A stretch of 53,451 nucleotides of DNA from Calothrix membranacea FACHB-236 (GTDB lineage: Bacteria; Cyanobacteriota; Cyanobacteriia; Cyanobacteriales; Nostocaceae), in NCBI RefSeq assembly GCF_014696315.1, contig NZ_JACJPX010000057.1, positions 1-53,451 on the forward strand. Direction: 5' to 3'. The notes beneath the pieces were generated by a model. That model saw nothing but the letters and a program-made list of their open reading frames with translations, did no database searches and was not told the origin of the DNA. Positions within the stretch are counted from its first letter, which is position 1, and every line of letters starts with the position of its first letter. Positions 25,620 to 34,018 of the stretch are shown here, one piece after another. Position numbers and translations under genes: made by a program.

Positions 25620-27524
25620 GTGATTAATGCTATGATGTTGACGTTATTGAAAGACTTCTATTTAATCGGTTTCATTCCCCACGGACATTGTTATCTCTGG
25701 CAAACAGGGTTGGTATGGCTCAACATCATAGGTGATGCAACAATTGCTATAGCCTATTATTCAATTCCCTGCCTACTTGTTTACTTTATTTCCCAACGCA
25801 AAGATGTTCCTTTTAATGGAGTTTTTCTGCTGTTTGGTGCTTTTATTATTGCCTGTGGTACAGGACACCTAATGGATATTTGGACATTATGGTATCCAGA
25901 CTATTGGATTGCAGCCGGACTGAAAGCCTTCACAGCTTTAATTTCCATATACACAGCATTTGCGTTAGTTTATCTGATTCCCCTAGCTTTAAAAATACCC
26001 AGTCCTGCACAGTTAGAAGCTGCTAATCAAGCGCTAAAAAGTGAAATTGTAGAGCGTAAGCGAATAGAGCAAGAGTTACGTATAGCAGAAGAAATTGCTA
26101 CCAACTCTAGCCAAGCTAAAAGCGAATTTCTGGCTAATATGAGCCACGAACTACGTACACCTCTCAATGGCATTCTGGGTTATACACAAATTCTACAACG
26201 CACAGAATCCCTCACTGATAAGGGACACAAAGGGGTAGATATTATTCAGCAGTGTGGTTCCCACTTGTTGACTCTAATTAATGATGTACTGGATCTTGCC
26301 AAAATTGAAGCGAGAAAGCTGGAACTGAATCCAATTGATTTCTACTTTCCTGCATTTATTGACAGCGTGACAGAAATTTGTCGTATACGCGCAGAACAGA
26401 AAGGTATTGGTTTTAATGTGCAACTATCAGCAGATTTACCTGTAGGCATTCGTGCTGATGACAAACGTTTACGCCAAGTTTTAATCAACCTACTTGGTAA
26501 CGCTATTAAGTTTACAGAAAAAGGTAGTGTCACTTTCAAAATTGAGGTTAAAGCTACCCAAGAAGAATTTCAGCAATTACCAATTCACAAAATTAGATTT
26601 GAGGTAACGGATACAGGAGTTGGGATGAACCCTGAGCAACTGCAAAAAATCTTTTTGCCTTTTGAACAAGTAGGAGAACAGAAACGCCAAGTTGAAGGTA
26701 CAGGTTTAGGACTAGCAATCACCCACAAAATTATTACATTGATGGGTAGTCAAATAGAAGTACAAAGTGAGTTTGGTCAAGGTAGCAGTTTCTGGTTTGA
26801 GCTAGAAATACCAGAAGCTAAAGATTGGGCAAAAGCTTCGAGAGCAATTCGTCAAGGAACAGTTGTTGGCTATGAAGGGAAAAAGCGAACGATTTTAGTA
26901 GTTGATGACAAATGGCAAAACCGCTCGGTAGTTGTTAATTTACTAGAGCCAATTGGATTTGTAGTTATGGAAGCTAGTAACGGTAAGGAAGCACTGGCAC
27001 AAGTAAGCACTTATCAACCAGACTTAATTATTACTGACTTAATGATGCCTTTAATGAATGGATTTGAATTTATTAATCGGTTACGTCAGTCTTCACAATT
27101 GGAGAAAACCGCCATTATTGCCTCTTCAGCTAGTGTTTTTGAAACTGATCAATATAAAAGCATAGATGCAGGTGCAAATGCATTTTTACCAAAACCCGTA
27201 GATGCTGAAATGTTGCTAGAGCTATTGCGAAAATATTTGTTATTAGAATGGATATATGATGATAAAAGCAATAAAAATATTGCGGTCGGTGCTGCAAATT
27301 CAGATAATCAAGAAGATATAACGCCTCCTAATAGTGAAGTTTTACTTCAATTACTAGAACTAGTAAAAGATGGCGATGTCGAAGGAATTTTAGCTATAGC
27401 GCAGCAAATTTCTAAATTAGATGATAAATTAAATAAATTTTCCCAACAAATTACTCACTTCGCCAGTAATTTCCAAATCCAACTTTTAGAAGAATTTGTA
27501 CAACAATATCTACCTATAACTTGA
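25620..27524 (+). CDS. Ethylene-receptor-like hybrid histidine kinase
   Basis: A 634-aa hybrid sensor kinase. Residues about 15-125 form the three-helix ETR1-type ethylene-binding domain. Residues D39, Y46, I49, P50, C79 and H83 occur at exactly the spacing of ETR1 D25, Y32, I35, P36, C65 and H69 (the last two bind copper), within [13 protein letters not shown] and [15 protein letters not shown] coiled coil leads to the DHp domain ([16 protein letters not shown], phospho-His), the ATPase ([27 protein letters not shown]) and a receiver with Asp in [18 protein letters not shown] helical tail of about 70 aa follows. No GAF domain is present, unlike plant receptors. GTG at 25620 has AAGG; ATG at 25632 is also possible. 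A receiver-kinase gene follows after a small repeat element. Confidence 0.92.
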   Translation: MINAMMLTLLKDFYLIGFIPHGHCYLWQTGLVWLNIIGDATIAIAYYSIPCLLVYFISQRKDVPFNGVFLLFGAFIIACGTGHLMDIWTLWYPDYWIAAGLKAFTALISIYTAFALVYLIPLALKIPSPAQLEAANQALKSEIVERKRIEQELRIAEEIATNSSQAKSEFLANMSHELRTPLNGILGYTQILQRTESLTDKGHKGVDIIQQCGSHLLTLINDVLDLAKIEARKLELNPIDFYFPAFIDSVTEICRIRAEQKGIGFNVQLSADLPVGIRADDKRLRQVLINLLGNAIKFTEKGSVTFKIEVKATQEEFQQLPIHKIRFEVTDTGVGMNPEQLQKIFLPFEQVGEQKRQVEGTGLGLAITHKIITLMGSQIEVQSEFGQGSSFWFELEIPEAKDWAKASRAIRQGTVVGYEGKKRTILVVDDKWQNRSVVVNLLEPIGFVVMEASNGKEALAQVSTYQPDLIITDLMMPLMNGFEFINRLRQSSQLEKTAIIASSASVFETDQYKSIDAGANAFLPKPVDAEMLLELLRKYLLLEWIYDDKSNKNIAVGAANSDNQEDITPPNSEVLLQLLELVKDGDVEGILAIAQQISKLDDKLNKFSQQITHFASNFQIQLLEEFVQQYLPIT

Positions 27525-27636
27525 AAATGGGTATGGGGCATAGGTCATTGATAAGGAAGTTTTTCTCCCCTGCTCCATGCCCCCTGCTTTTTCTTGCCCC
27601 TAGTCTCCAGTTCTCCAATCCCAAGCAGATATATAG
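27525..27636. repeat. STRR-like low-complexity spacer
   Basis: Contains ggcataggtcattgataagg, then ctcccctgctccatgccccc and related C-rich units. This is STRR-like filler between the two kinase genes, immediately before the MITE. Confidence 0.5.
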
Positions 27637-27749
27637 TATAGGACTCATATTTGATTTCTAAAAAAAGTGAGTACACTCTTAATTCTTCTTATCTGTTCCC
27701 TGTATTCTCCCTATACAAATAATTTGATGAATCAAAACGGATTCCTATA
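27637..27749. mobile_element. MITE-like element ending at the start codon of the next gene
   Basis: TATAGGACTCATATTTGATT on the left and the inverted partner AATCAAAACGGATTCCTATA on the right (27730-27749) match at 16 of 20 positions. Total 113 bp, no coding capacity. The left end is identical to text at 16153. The right end stops two bases before the ATG at 27752, so the element supplies the 5' leader, and perhaps the promoter, of that gene. Confidence 0.7.
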
Positions 27750-27751
27750 GT

Positions 27752-29020
27752 ATGACAACAACTTCAGAAACTGGATTTATTTTGATTGTTGATGACAACC
27801 CAACAAACTTATCCGTTCTTTCTGCCGCTTTAAGTAGTGCTGGGTTTAAATTCCGAGTAGCAGTTAATGGAGAAAGTGCGATCGCACAAGTCGAACGCAA
27901 TCCTCCAGAGTTAATTTTGCTAGATGTCCAAATGCCAGGGATTGACGGATTTGAAACCTGTCGTCGCTTGAAAGCGAATCCGGCTAATCAAAATATTCCC
28001 ATAATTTTTACCACGGCTTTGGCAGATATAGAGAGCAAAACCAAAGGCTTTTCTTTAGGTGCAGTCGATTATATTCCCAAACCGTTTTCCCAAGAGGAAG
28101 TTCTCGCCAGAGTACGGGTACATTTGCAACTGAAACGACTCACCGAATCTTTGGAACAACAACTGAGCGATCGCACTATTGCTTTACAACAAGCTCAAAT
28201 TCAATTAGTGCAGCAAGAAAAACTTTCAACACTGGGAGAGTTAATCGCTGGAGTTGCTCACGAAATCAATAATCCGATTAGCTTTATCTCCAGCAATATC
28301 GAACATTTAGAAGAACATATTGCTGCTATTACCGAGATTTTGCGACTTTATCAACAAGAATATCTCCATCCCTCAGATCAAATTACGGATGCTAGTGAGG
28401 AATTGGATCTAGAATTTGCCCTGCAAGATATAGTAAAAATTATCGACTCATTCAAGTTAGGTACAGATAGACTGAGAAATCTTTCTTTCTCACTCCGCAA
28501 CTTCTCCCGTGCGGATGTTGATACCAAACAACCAGCGGATTTACACCAAGGGCTTGATAGTACGTTGCTGATTTTACAACATCGCCTGAAAAGTGTAGGC
28601 GATCGCCCTTGCATCGAAGTTATCAAATCTTACGGTCAATTACCAGAGGTAAACTGTTATCCAGGGCAAATAAACCAGGTTTTCATGAATATTTTGGCAA
28701 ATGCAATTGATGCCATTGATGAAGCTATGATGCATGGCAAAATGAGTGCTTCTATCCCCCAAATCCAAATTACAACAGAGATAGATGCTCAAAAGTGCGT
28801 CAACATCCGCATTGCTGACAATGGCATGGGTATCCCTGATTTAATTCAGGAGCGATTATTTGAACCTCTATTTACGACCAAGCCTGTCGGTAAAGGCACT
28901 GGACTGGGTTTATCAATCACCCATCAAATTATTGTAGAAAAACACAATGGCACGTTAGAAGTAAATTCTCAGCCCGGTCAGGGAACTGAATTTACAATCA
29001 AAATTCCTGTTAGGGACTAG
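27752..29020 (+). CDS. Response regulator-histidine kinase (REC-HisKA-HATPase)
   Basis: A 422-aa cytoplasmic protein. The N-terminal receiver (residues about 9-122) has IVDDNPTNLSVLSAAL, the phospho-acceptor Asp in ELILLDVQMPGIDGFETC, and KPFSQEEVLARV. A coiled coil joins it to a histidine kinase of the LGELIAGVAHEINNPISFIS type (phospho-His in VAHEINNP) and an ATPase domain with NILANAIDAIDEA, ADNGMGIPD and GKGTGLGLSI. No membrane or sensory domain is present, so input is probably phosphotransfer from another kinase. The ethylene-receptor-like hybrid kinase 230 bases upstream is the obvious candidate. There is no Shine-Dalgarno site; a small repeat element abuts the start. Confidence 0.92.
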   Translation: MTTTSETGFILIVDDNPTNLSVLSAALSSAGFKFRVAVNGESAIAQVERNPPELILLDVQMPGIDGFETCRRLKANPANQNIPIIFTTALADIESKTKGFSLGAVDYIPKPFSQEEVLARVRVHLQLKRLTESLEQQLSDRTIALQQAQIQLVQQEKLSTLGELIAGVAHEINNPISFISSNIEHLEEHIAAITEILRLYQQEYLHPSDQITDASEELDLEFALQDIVKIIDSFKLGTDRLRNLSFSLRNFSRADVDTKQPADLHQGLDSTLLILQHRLKSVGDRPCIEVIKSYGQLPEVNCYPGQINQVFMNILANAIDAIDEAMMHGKMSASIPQIQITTEIDAQKCVNIRIADNGMGIPDLIQERLFEPLFTTKPVGKGTGLGLSITHQIIVEKHNGTLEVNSQPGQGTEFTIKIPVRD

Positions 29021-29304
29021 GGATTGGGGATTGGTAATTGGCAATAATTTCTTCTTGTCTCCTTCTCCCTCATCTCCCTCATATCCAGTCCCCAGTACCC
29101 AGTCCCCAGTCCCCATTACCCAACCACTTGGTCATCATAAATAGACAACTGACTCCCAAGAACTACCAAACTAGCTGCAATTAGATCTAGGATCGTTTTA
29201 ACAAAGCTAAAAAATACAATTTTAGGAAGTAGCTTTATAGTAGTGAGTTAGCTCAACTATAGACTAATTCCCCATCCTCTTAGTTAACTTACAGGTCTGA
29301 AACT
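29021..29304. repeat. STRR-rich spacer upstream of nfu
   Basis: Opens with ggattggggattggtaattg and tccttctccctcatctccct, then ccccagtacccagtccccag. The last 200 bases are non-repetitive and should contain the nfu promoter, which I could not pin down. Confidence 0.5.
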
Positions 29305-29535
29305 ATGGAACTGACGATTGACAACGTGGAAACAGTGTTGGACGAAATGCGCCCTTATTTAATTTCGGATGGCGGTAACGTAGAGCTTGTAGAACTTGAT
29401 GGGCCTATCGTTAAATTGCGGTTGCAAGGAGCCTGCGGTTCTTGTCCCAGCTCTACCATGACTTTAAGAATGGGTATTGAACGTCGTCTGCGGGAAATGA
29501 TTCCCGAAATTGCTGAAGTAGAGCAAGTTATCTAG
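29305..29535 (+). CDS. nfu: NifU C-terminal-domain Fe-S scaffold (Nfu)
   Basis: A 76-aa protein consisting only of the Nfu domain, which assembles and hands over [Fe-S] clusters to apoproteins. It reads [33 protein letters not shown], then the ligand motif CGSC in [18 protein letters not shown], and ends in [11 protein letters not shown]. The length is that of the minimal cyanobacterial/chloroplast CnfU-type protein. Cyanobacterial Nfu is considered the main scaffold for photosystem I cluster supply, so this may be an essential gene. It stands alone; repeats follow and precede it. Identification is secure. Confidence 0.95.
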   Translation: MELTIDNVETVLDEMRPYLISDGGNVELVELDGPIVKLRLQGACGSCPSSTMTLRMGIERRLREMIPEIAEVEQVI

Positions 29536-29537
29536 GA

Positions 29538-29665
29538 ATTAGGGGCTGGGGACTGGGGATTAGAAAAAGCAGGGGAGCAGGGAGCAGGGGAGAAAAACTT
29601 CCTTCCCAATGCCCAATGCCCAATTCCCCATGCCCCATTCCCAATTCCCAATGCCCATTACCCCG
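29538..29665. repeat. STRR-like repeats between nfu and the GH57 gene
   Basis: Composed of ggggctggggactggggatt, agcaggggagcagggagcag and ccaatgcccaatgcccaatt-type heptamers, filling nearly the whole gap. An antisense 62-codon frame here is low complexity and not a gene. Confidence 0.7.
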
Positions 29666-29674
29666 TAATTTCCT

Positions 29675-31909
29675 ATGACCCAACCTCTGTACGTTGCCTT
29701 TATTTGGCATCAACATCAGCCGCTGTACAAATCTCCTGACAGCGGCGTTTCTTTATCTTCTAGTCAACAGTACCGCTTACCTTGGGTGAGGTTACATGGT
29801 ACTAAAGATTATCTAGATTTGGTGTTACTTTTGGAGCGATATCCCAAGTTGCACCAAACTGTAAATTTAGTGCCATCTCTCATACTGCAACTGGAAGATT
29901 ACATTGCTGGCACGGCTTTTGACCCTTATCTCACTGCCAGTTTGACACCAGTGGAACAATTGACTCCACAACAACTGGAATTTGTTGTTAAACATTTTTT
30001 TGATGCTAATCACCACACCTTGATTGACCCCCATCCGCGCTATGCCGAGTTGTATTACCAAAAGCAGGAAAAAGGGGAAGCTTGGTGTTTAGAGAATTGG
30101 CAACACAATGATTACAGCGATTTGCTGGCTTGGCACAATCTGGCGTGGATTGATCCGCTGTTTTGGGATGATCCAGAAATTGCTACTTGGTTAAATCAAG
30201 GTCGCAATTTTACTTTAAGCGATCGCCAGCGGATTTATTCTAAACAGAAGGAAATTCTCAGCCGCATTATTCCCCAACACCGCAAAATGCAAGCGGCTGG
30301 GCAGTTGGAAGTCACAACCACGCCTTACACTCACCCGATTCTGCCCTTACTGGCGGATACTAATTCCGGTCGGGTAGCTGTGCCTCAAATGAATTTACCA
30401 CAGCAGCGTTTTCAGTGGGCAGAGGATATTCCTCGTCACTTAAATAAAGCCTGGGAGTTATATAAAGACCGCTTTGGACAAGAACCGCGTGGCTTATGGC
30501 CTTCGGAACAATCAGTTAGTCCAGCTATATTACCGTATATTATCAAACAAGGATTTAAGTGGATTTGCTCAGATGAAGCGGTTTTAGGCTGGACGCTGAA
30601 ACATTTTTTCCATCGCGATGGGGCGGGGAATGTTGAGGAACCAGAATTACTCTACCGACCTTATAGCCTCCAAACTCCGGTCGGCGATGTCTCAATAGTT
30701 TTCCGCGATCACAGATTATCCGATTTGATTGGCTTTACCTATGGGGCGATGCCGACAAAACAAGCTGTAGCAGATTTAGTCGGACACCTGCAAGCGATCG
30801 CTAAAATGCAAAGAGATCGGCAAAGCGAACAACCTTGGTTAGTGACTATTGCCTTGGATGGCGAAAATTGCTGGGAATTTTATCCTCAAGATGGCAAACC
30901 TTTCTTAGAGGCTTTATATCAAACTCTCAGTAACGAACCTCATTTAAAACTCGTCACTGTCTCAGAATATCTCGAAAAGTTTCCTGCTACAGCCACTATT
31001 CCAGGAGAACAACTACATAGCGGTTCTTGGGTTGATGGTAGCTTTACCACCTGGATTGGCGACCCTGTGAAAAACCGCGCCTGGGATTACCTGACACAAG
31101 CTAGAAACATGCTTGCTAGTCACCCAGAAGCCACAGAAGAAAATAACCCAGAAGCATGGGAAGCTTTATATGCAGCCGAAGGTTCCGATTGGTTTTGGTG
31201 GTTTGGCGAAGGCCATTCCTCAAATCAAGATGCCATTTTTGACCAGTTATTTCGCGAACACCTTTATGGCATTTACAAAGCATTAAATGAACCGATACCA
31301 CCTTATCTCAGACAACCATTAGAACTACACGCAGCCCGTACAGACCATAACCCCCAAGGGTTTATTCATCCCATTATTGATGGTAAGGGTGATGAACAGG
31401 ATTGGGATAAAGCCGGACGCATAGAAATCGGTGGGGCAAGAGGTACAATGCACAACAGCAGCACCATCCAGCGACTTTGGTATGGAGTAGACCACCTGAA
31501 TTTCTATTTGCGAATGGACGTAAAAAGCGGTGTTGCACCAGGGCAAGGTTTACCCACAGAGTTGAATTTACTGTGGTTTTATCCCAACAAAACCATGCAC
31601 AATAGCCCTATTCCGTTGGCAGACTTGCCAGATGTAGCGCCAGTTAATTACTTGTTTCACCACCATCTAGAAATTAATTTACTGACGCAATCAGTTCAGT
31701 TTCGCGAAGCCGGAGAACATCTTCAATGGTATCCCCGTTTTAGCCGCGCGCAAGTAGCGTTTCAAAATTGTTTAGAAGTGGCAGTACCTTGGGCAGATTT
31801 ACAAGTTCCACCCGATTATCCTCTGCGCCTAGTTTTTGTCTTGTCGGATGAAGGACGTTTCTGCAATTATTTACCGGAAAATGCTTTGATTCCGATTGAG
31901 GTTCCTTAG
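29675..31909 (+). CDS. Glycoside hydrolase family 57 (alpha-glucan-acting)
   Basis: A 744-aa GH57 enzyme acting on alpha-1,4/1,6 glucans such as glycogen, in the cytoplasm (no signal peptide). Family landmarks are the first conserved block FIWHQHQPLY, the HPxLPLL-like HPILPLLADTNSGR, and the block with the catalytic nucleophile Glu in RGLWPSEQSVSPAILPYI. The fourth block is VFRDHRLSDLIGFTYGAM, and IALDGENCWEFYPQDGKPFL follows. The C-terminal 180 residues (from about GFIHPIIDGKGDEQDWDKAG) form a beta-rich domain that may bind carbohydrate. Length is larger than branching-enzyme GH57 and closer to the amylase/amylopullulanase group. Precise specificity is undecided. Cyanobacterial relatives are often adjacent to glycogen genes, but none is seen here. 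Confidence 0.92.
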   Translation: MTQPLYVAFIWHQHQPLYKSPDSGVSLSSSQQYRLPWVRLHGTKDYLDLVLLLERYPKLHQTVNLVPSLILQLEDYIAGTAFDPYLTASLTPVEQLTPQQLEFVVKHFFDANHHTLIDPHPRYAELYYQKQEKGEAWCLENWQHNDYSDLLAWHNLAWIDPLFWDDPEIATWLNQGRNFTLSDRQRIYSKQKEILSRIIPQHRKMQAAGQLEVTTTPYTHPILPLLADTNSGRVAVPQMNLPQQRFQWAEDIPRHLNKAWELYKDRFGQEPRGLWPSEQSVSPAILPYIIKQGFKWICSDEAVLGWTLKHFFHRDGAGNVEEPELLYRPYSLQTPVGDVSIVFRDHRLSDLIGFTYGAMPTKQAVADLVGHLQAIAKMQRDRQSEQPWLVTIALDGENCWEFYPQDGKPFLEALYQTLSNEPHLKLVTVSEYLEKFPATATIPGEQLHSGSWVDGSFTTWIGDPVKNRAWDYLTQARNMLASHPEATEENNPEAWEALYAAEGSDWFWWFGEGHSSNQDAIFDQLFREHLYGIYKALNEPIPPYLRQPLELHAARTDHNPQGFIHPIIDGKGDEQDWDKAGRIEIGGARGTMHNSSTIQRLWYGVDHLNFYLRMDVKSGVAPGQGLPTELNLLWFYPNKTMHNSPIPLADLPDVAPVNYLFHHHLEINLLTQSVQFREAGEHLQWYPRFSRAQVAFQNCLEVAVPWADLQVPPDYPLRLVFVLSDEGRFCNYLPENALIPIEVP

Positions 31910-32363
31910 ACACTAACAATAAAAAAAATATCTAAATTTGAGGGGCACAGTCTAGAAAGACTTTCGGTGAAACTGAACCGATAAATCTAGACTGTGCCCC
32001 TACTGTGTAGGCTATTAAACTAATAACTGCTATGTTTTATTCGGTAATTACTGAAATAATCAGTGAATTTTAGCATTTTTATGAAAAACTCATAATAATA
32101 TAGGAATTTATTAAGTTATTTCTGGTAGGTTAATTGATTCATAGCTAGGACTTCAGTTTTGCAATTTTTAATCACTAAAGTGTTGTACCAAAATATCTGG
32201 AATTTTTCTCTTTTTCATCGGCTCTTTTTGAAATTTTTACGGGGTGTTTTGTATTTATACAGTGTCAAATATCATGATTTAGCAAAGATATAGTAATTCT
32301 ACTAGCGCTAAGTTGCCTTTATCTGTAAATTAAAGGCTAGCAGAAAGTATTAGTTCTTGAGAG
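31910..32363. other. Intergenic gap with a strong compound hairpin
   Basis: A 454-base gap. The only structure I defend is the 61-base hairpin 31941-32001. The remainder is AT-rich and precedes the kinase at 32364 (weak ribosome-binding site gagag). Confidence 0.5.
31941..32001 (+). terminator. Long perfect hairpin, terminator or repeat remnant
   Basis: AGGGGCACAGTCTAGA (31941-31956) pairs perfectly over 16 bases with TCTAGACTGTGCCCCT (31986-32001). The loop contains a second small stem (TCGGT/ACCGA). No T tract follows, but it lies 32 bases after the GH57 stop. It may be a terminator, or a small palindromic element of the kind scattered in this window. Confidence 0.6.
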
Positions 32364-33449
32364 ATGAATAAAATTTCCCCACAAATCAAGTATTTCCACG
32401 AGTCTATATTGCAGCAAACTCGGCTGAGTCAGATGTGCGGAACTCAAGAACTATTTTGCGATCGCTATGAAATTGTCAGAATTTTAGGTAGAGGTGGTTT
32501 TGGGATCACCTATTTAGCAAAAAATGCTATATTACCAGGTCAACCTTGGTGTGTAATTAAGCAACTTTCCCCTAAAGTAACTAACACTAGTATTTGGGAA
32601 AAAGCTTATCAGCGATTTGAAAAAGAAGCACAAACTTTGGCTAAACTGGGTAGTCATCCACAGATACCTATGCTGTTAGACTACTTTGAAGTTCATGGCA
32701 CATTTTATTTAGTACAAGAGTATATACATGGTTATAATCTGGCCTACGATGTGAAACGTAATGGTCTAAAAAATGAAGCTGAAGTTAAACAGTTTCTCAA
32801 GGAAATATTGCCAGTATTAGAGTATTTGCATGAAAATCAGATCGTGCATCGTGATATCAAGCCTCAAAATTTATTGCGTTGCAAATATGACCAGCGGTTT
32901 GTGCTAATTGATTTCGGTGCAGTCAAAGAAGAATTGGCTGATGTTTGTAAAAATTCTCTTGATAGCGATGCCACTTGTACTTTTGTGGGGACGATAGGAT
33001 TTGCACCGCCAGAACAGTTTTCTCTACGTTCCGTTTATGCTAGTGACATTTATGCACTAGGTATGACCTGTCTTTATTTATTAACTGGTAAAGGGCCTTT
33101 AGAATTTGCCTACGATCACAATACTGATGAAGTTTGCTGGCAAAAAGAAGTGAAAGTCAGCAACAGTTTTGCCAAAATTTTGGGTAAAATGCTGAAGATT
33201 TCCTTAAAAGAGCGTTTCCAAACAATTGACGAAGTGAAAAGAGCTTTAGATTTGGATGAGTATGTGCCATCTTTAACTCAATGTTTAACTATCCAATCGC
33301 CTAAAGTTAATAACAAAACTAAAGCACAAGAACCTAGTTCCCAGAGATATGTGCCATATATCCAAAGAACTGCGATCGCTATTCGTGAATGGAAAGAAAA
33401 GCGTCAGGCAAAAGAAGCATACAATAATTTCAAACAATACTTACATTAA
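32364..33449 (+). CDS. Ser/Thr protein kinase, soluble
   Basis: A 361-aa Hanks-type kinase. The domain spans about residues 33-300: LGRGGFGITYLAKN (Gly loop), CVIKQL (Lys), FYLVQEYIHGYNL, IVHRDIKPQNLLRC (catalytic loop), FVLIDFGAVKEE (DFG), FAPPEQFSLRSVYASDIYAL (activation/APE region) and SLKERFQTIDEV. No membrane segment or WD40 repeats follow; the C-terminus (about 300-361) is a basic helical tail ending in KQAKEAY-like text. The first of several kinases in a row, it has no zinc-ribbon N-terminus. It is probably activated by or acts with the WD40-kinases downstream, but this is inference. Separate transcription unit. Confidence 0.92.
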   Translation: MNKISPQIKYFHESILQQTRLSQMCGTQELFCDRYEIVRILGRGGFGITYLAKNAILPGQPWCVIKQLSPKVTNTSIWEKAYQRFEKEAQTLAKLGSHPQIPMLLDYFEVHGTFYLVQEYIHGYNLAYDVKRNGLKNEAEVKQFLKEILPVLEYLHENQIVHRDIKPQNLLRCKYDQRFVLIDFGAVKEELADVCKNSLDSDATCTFVGTIGFAPPEQFSLRSVYASDIYALGMTCLYLLTGKGPLEFAYDHNTDEVCWQKEVKVSNSFAKILGKMLKISLKERFQTIDEVKRALDLDEYVPSLTQCLTIQSPKVNNKTKAQEPSSQRYVPYIQRTAIAIREWKEKRQAKEAYNNFKQYLH

Positions 33450-34018
33450 TTTGAGTCGTGCGATATGGTTACTGAATTTACTTGTGTAATCAGTAAACAG
33501 GGATGCATGAAAAAGATGTATAAAATTTTTTCATCCAAATTTAAAGGATATCTGACAGGTATTAAATATTTATTCTGTCTGCTGGTTGTAGTAAATAGAG
33601 CAGATTTGGAACAGTAATAAGTCTTCAATAATACAGCAAATATTTTTCAGCTATCCTTTAATACATTTTAGACATAAAATTATTATCTACCCAAGTAAAA
33701 ACCGTTGTAACTTGTTTTCCTAAGAAAATAAAATTCTTAAGTAATCAAATATTGGCAAGTAAAAATTCTCTGACTTGCTTTTTTACAATATTGCAAAATT
33801 AGATTATTATATAATCGATAAATAATTCTGTTGGCTCTTGTAGTTTTCCCCAAATTGAGGAAAATTTACTATAATCTACAAACGCTGACTATATTAAGTA
33901 ATTCCCCATTCCCAACACAGGGATTTTCTACCACAAGTACAAAAGAGCCAATCTACCAACCAGGGAAACTGCGGGTCAAACTTAGCATAAATTGTCATGC
34001 AGTAGCGCCTGTCACATC
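33450..34018. other. Intergenic gap, no gene seen
   Basis: A 569-base AT-rich gap. Frames of up to 63 codons within it show no family features. I see no repeat or hairpin worth naming. Confidence 0.5.
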
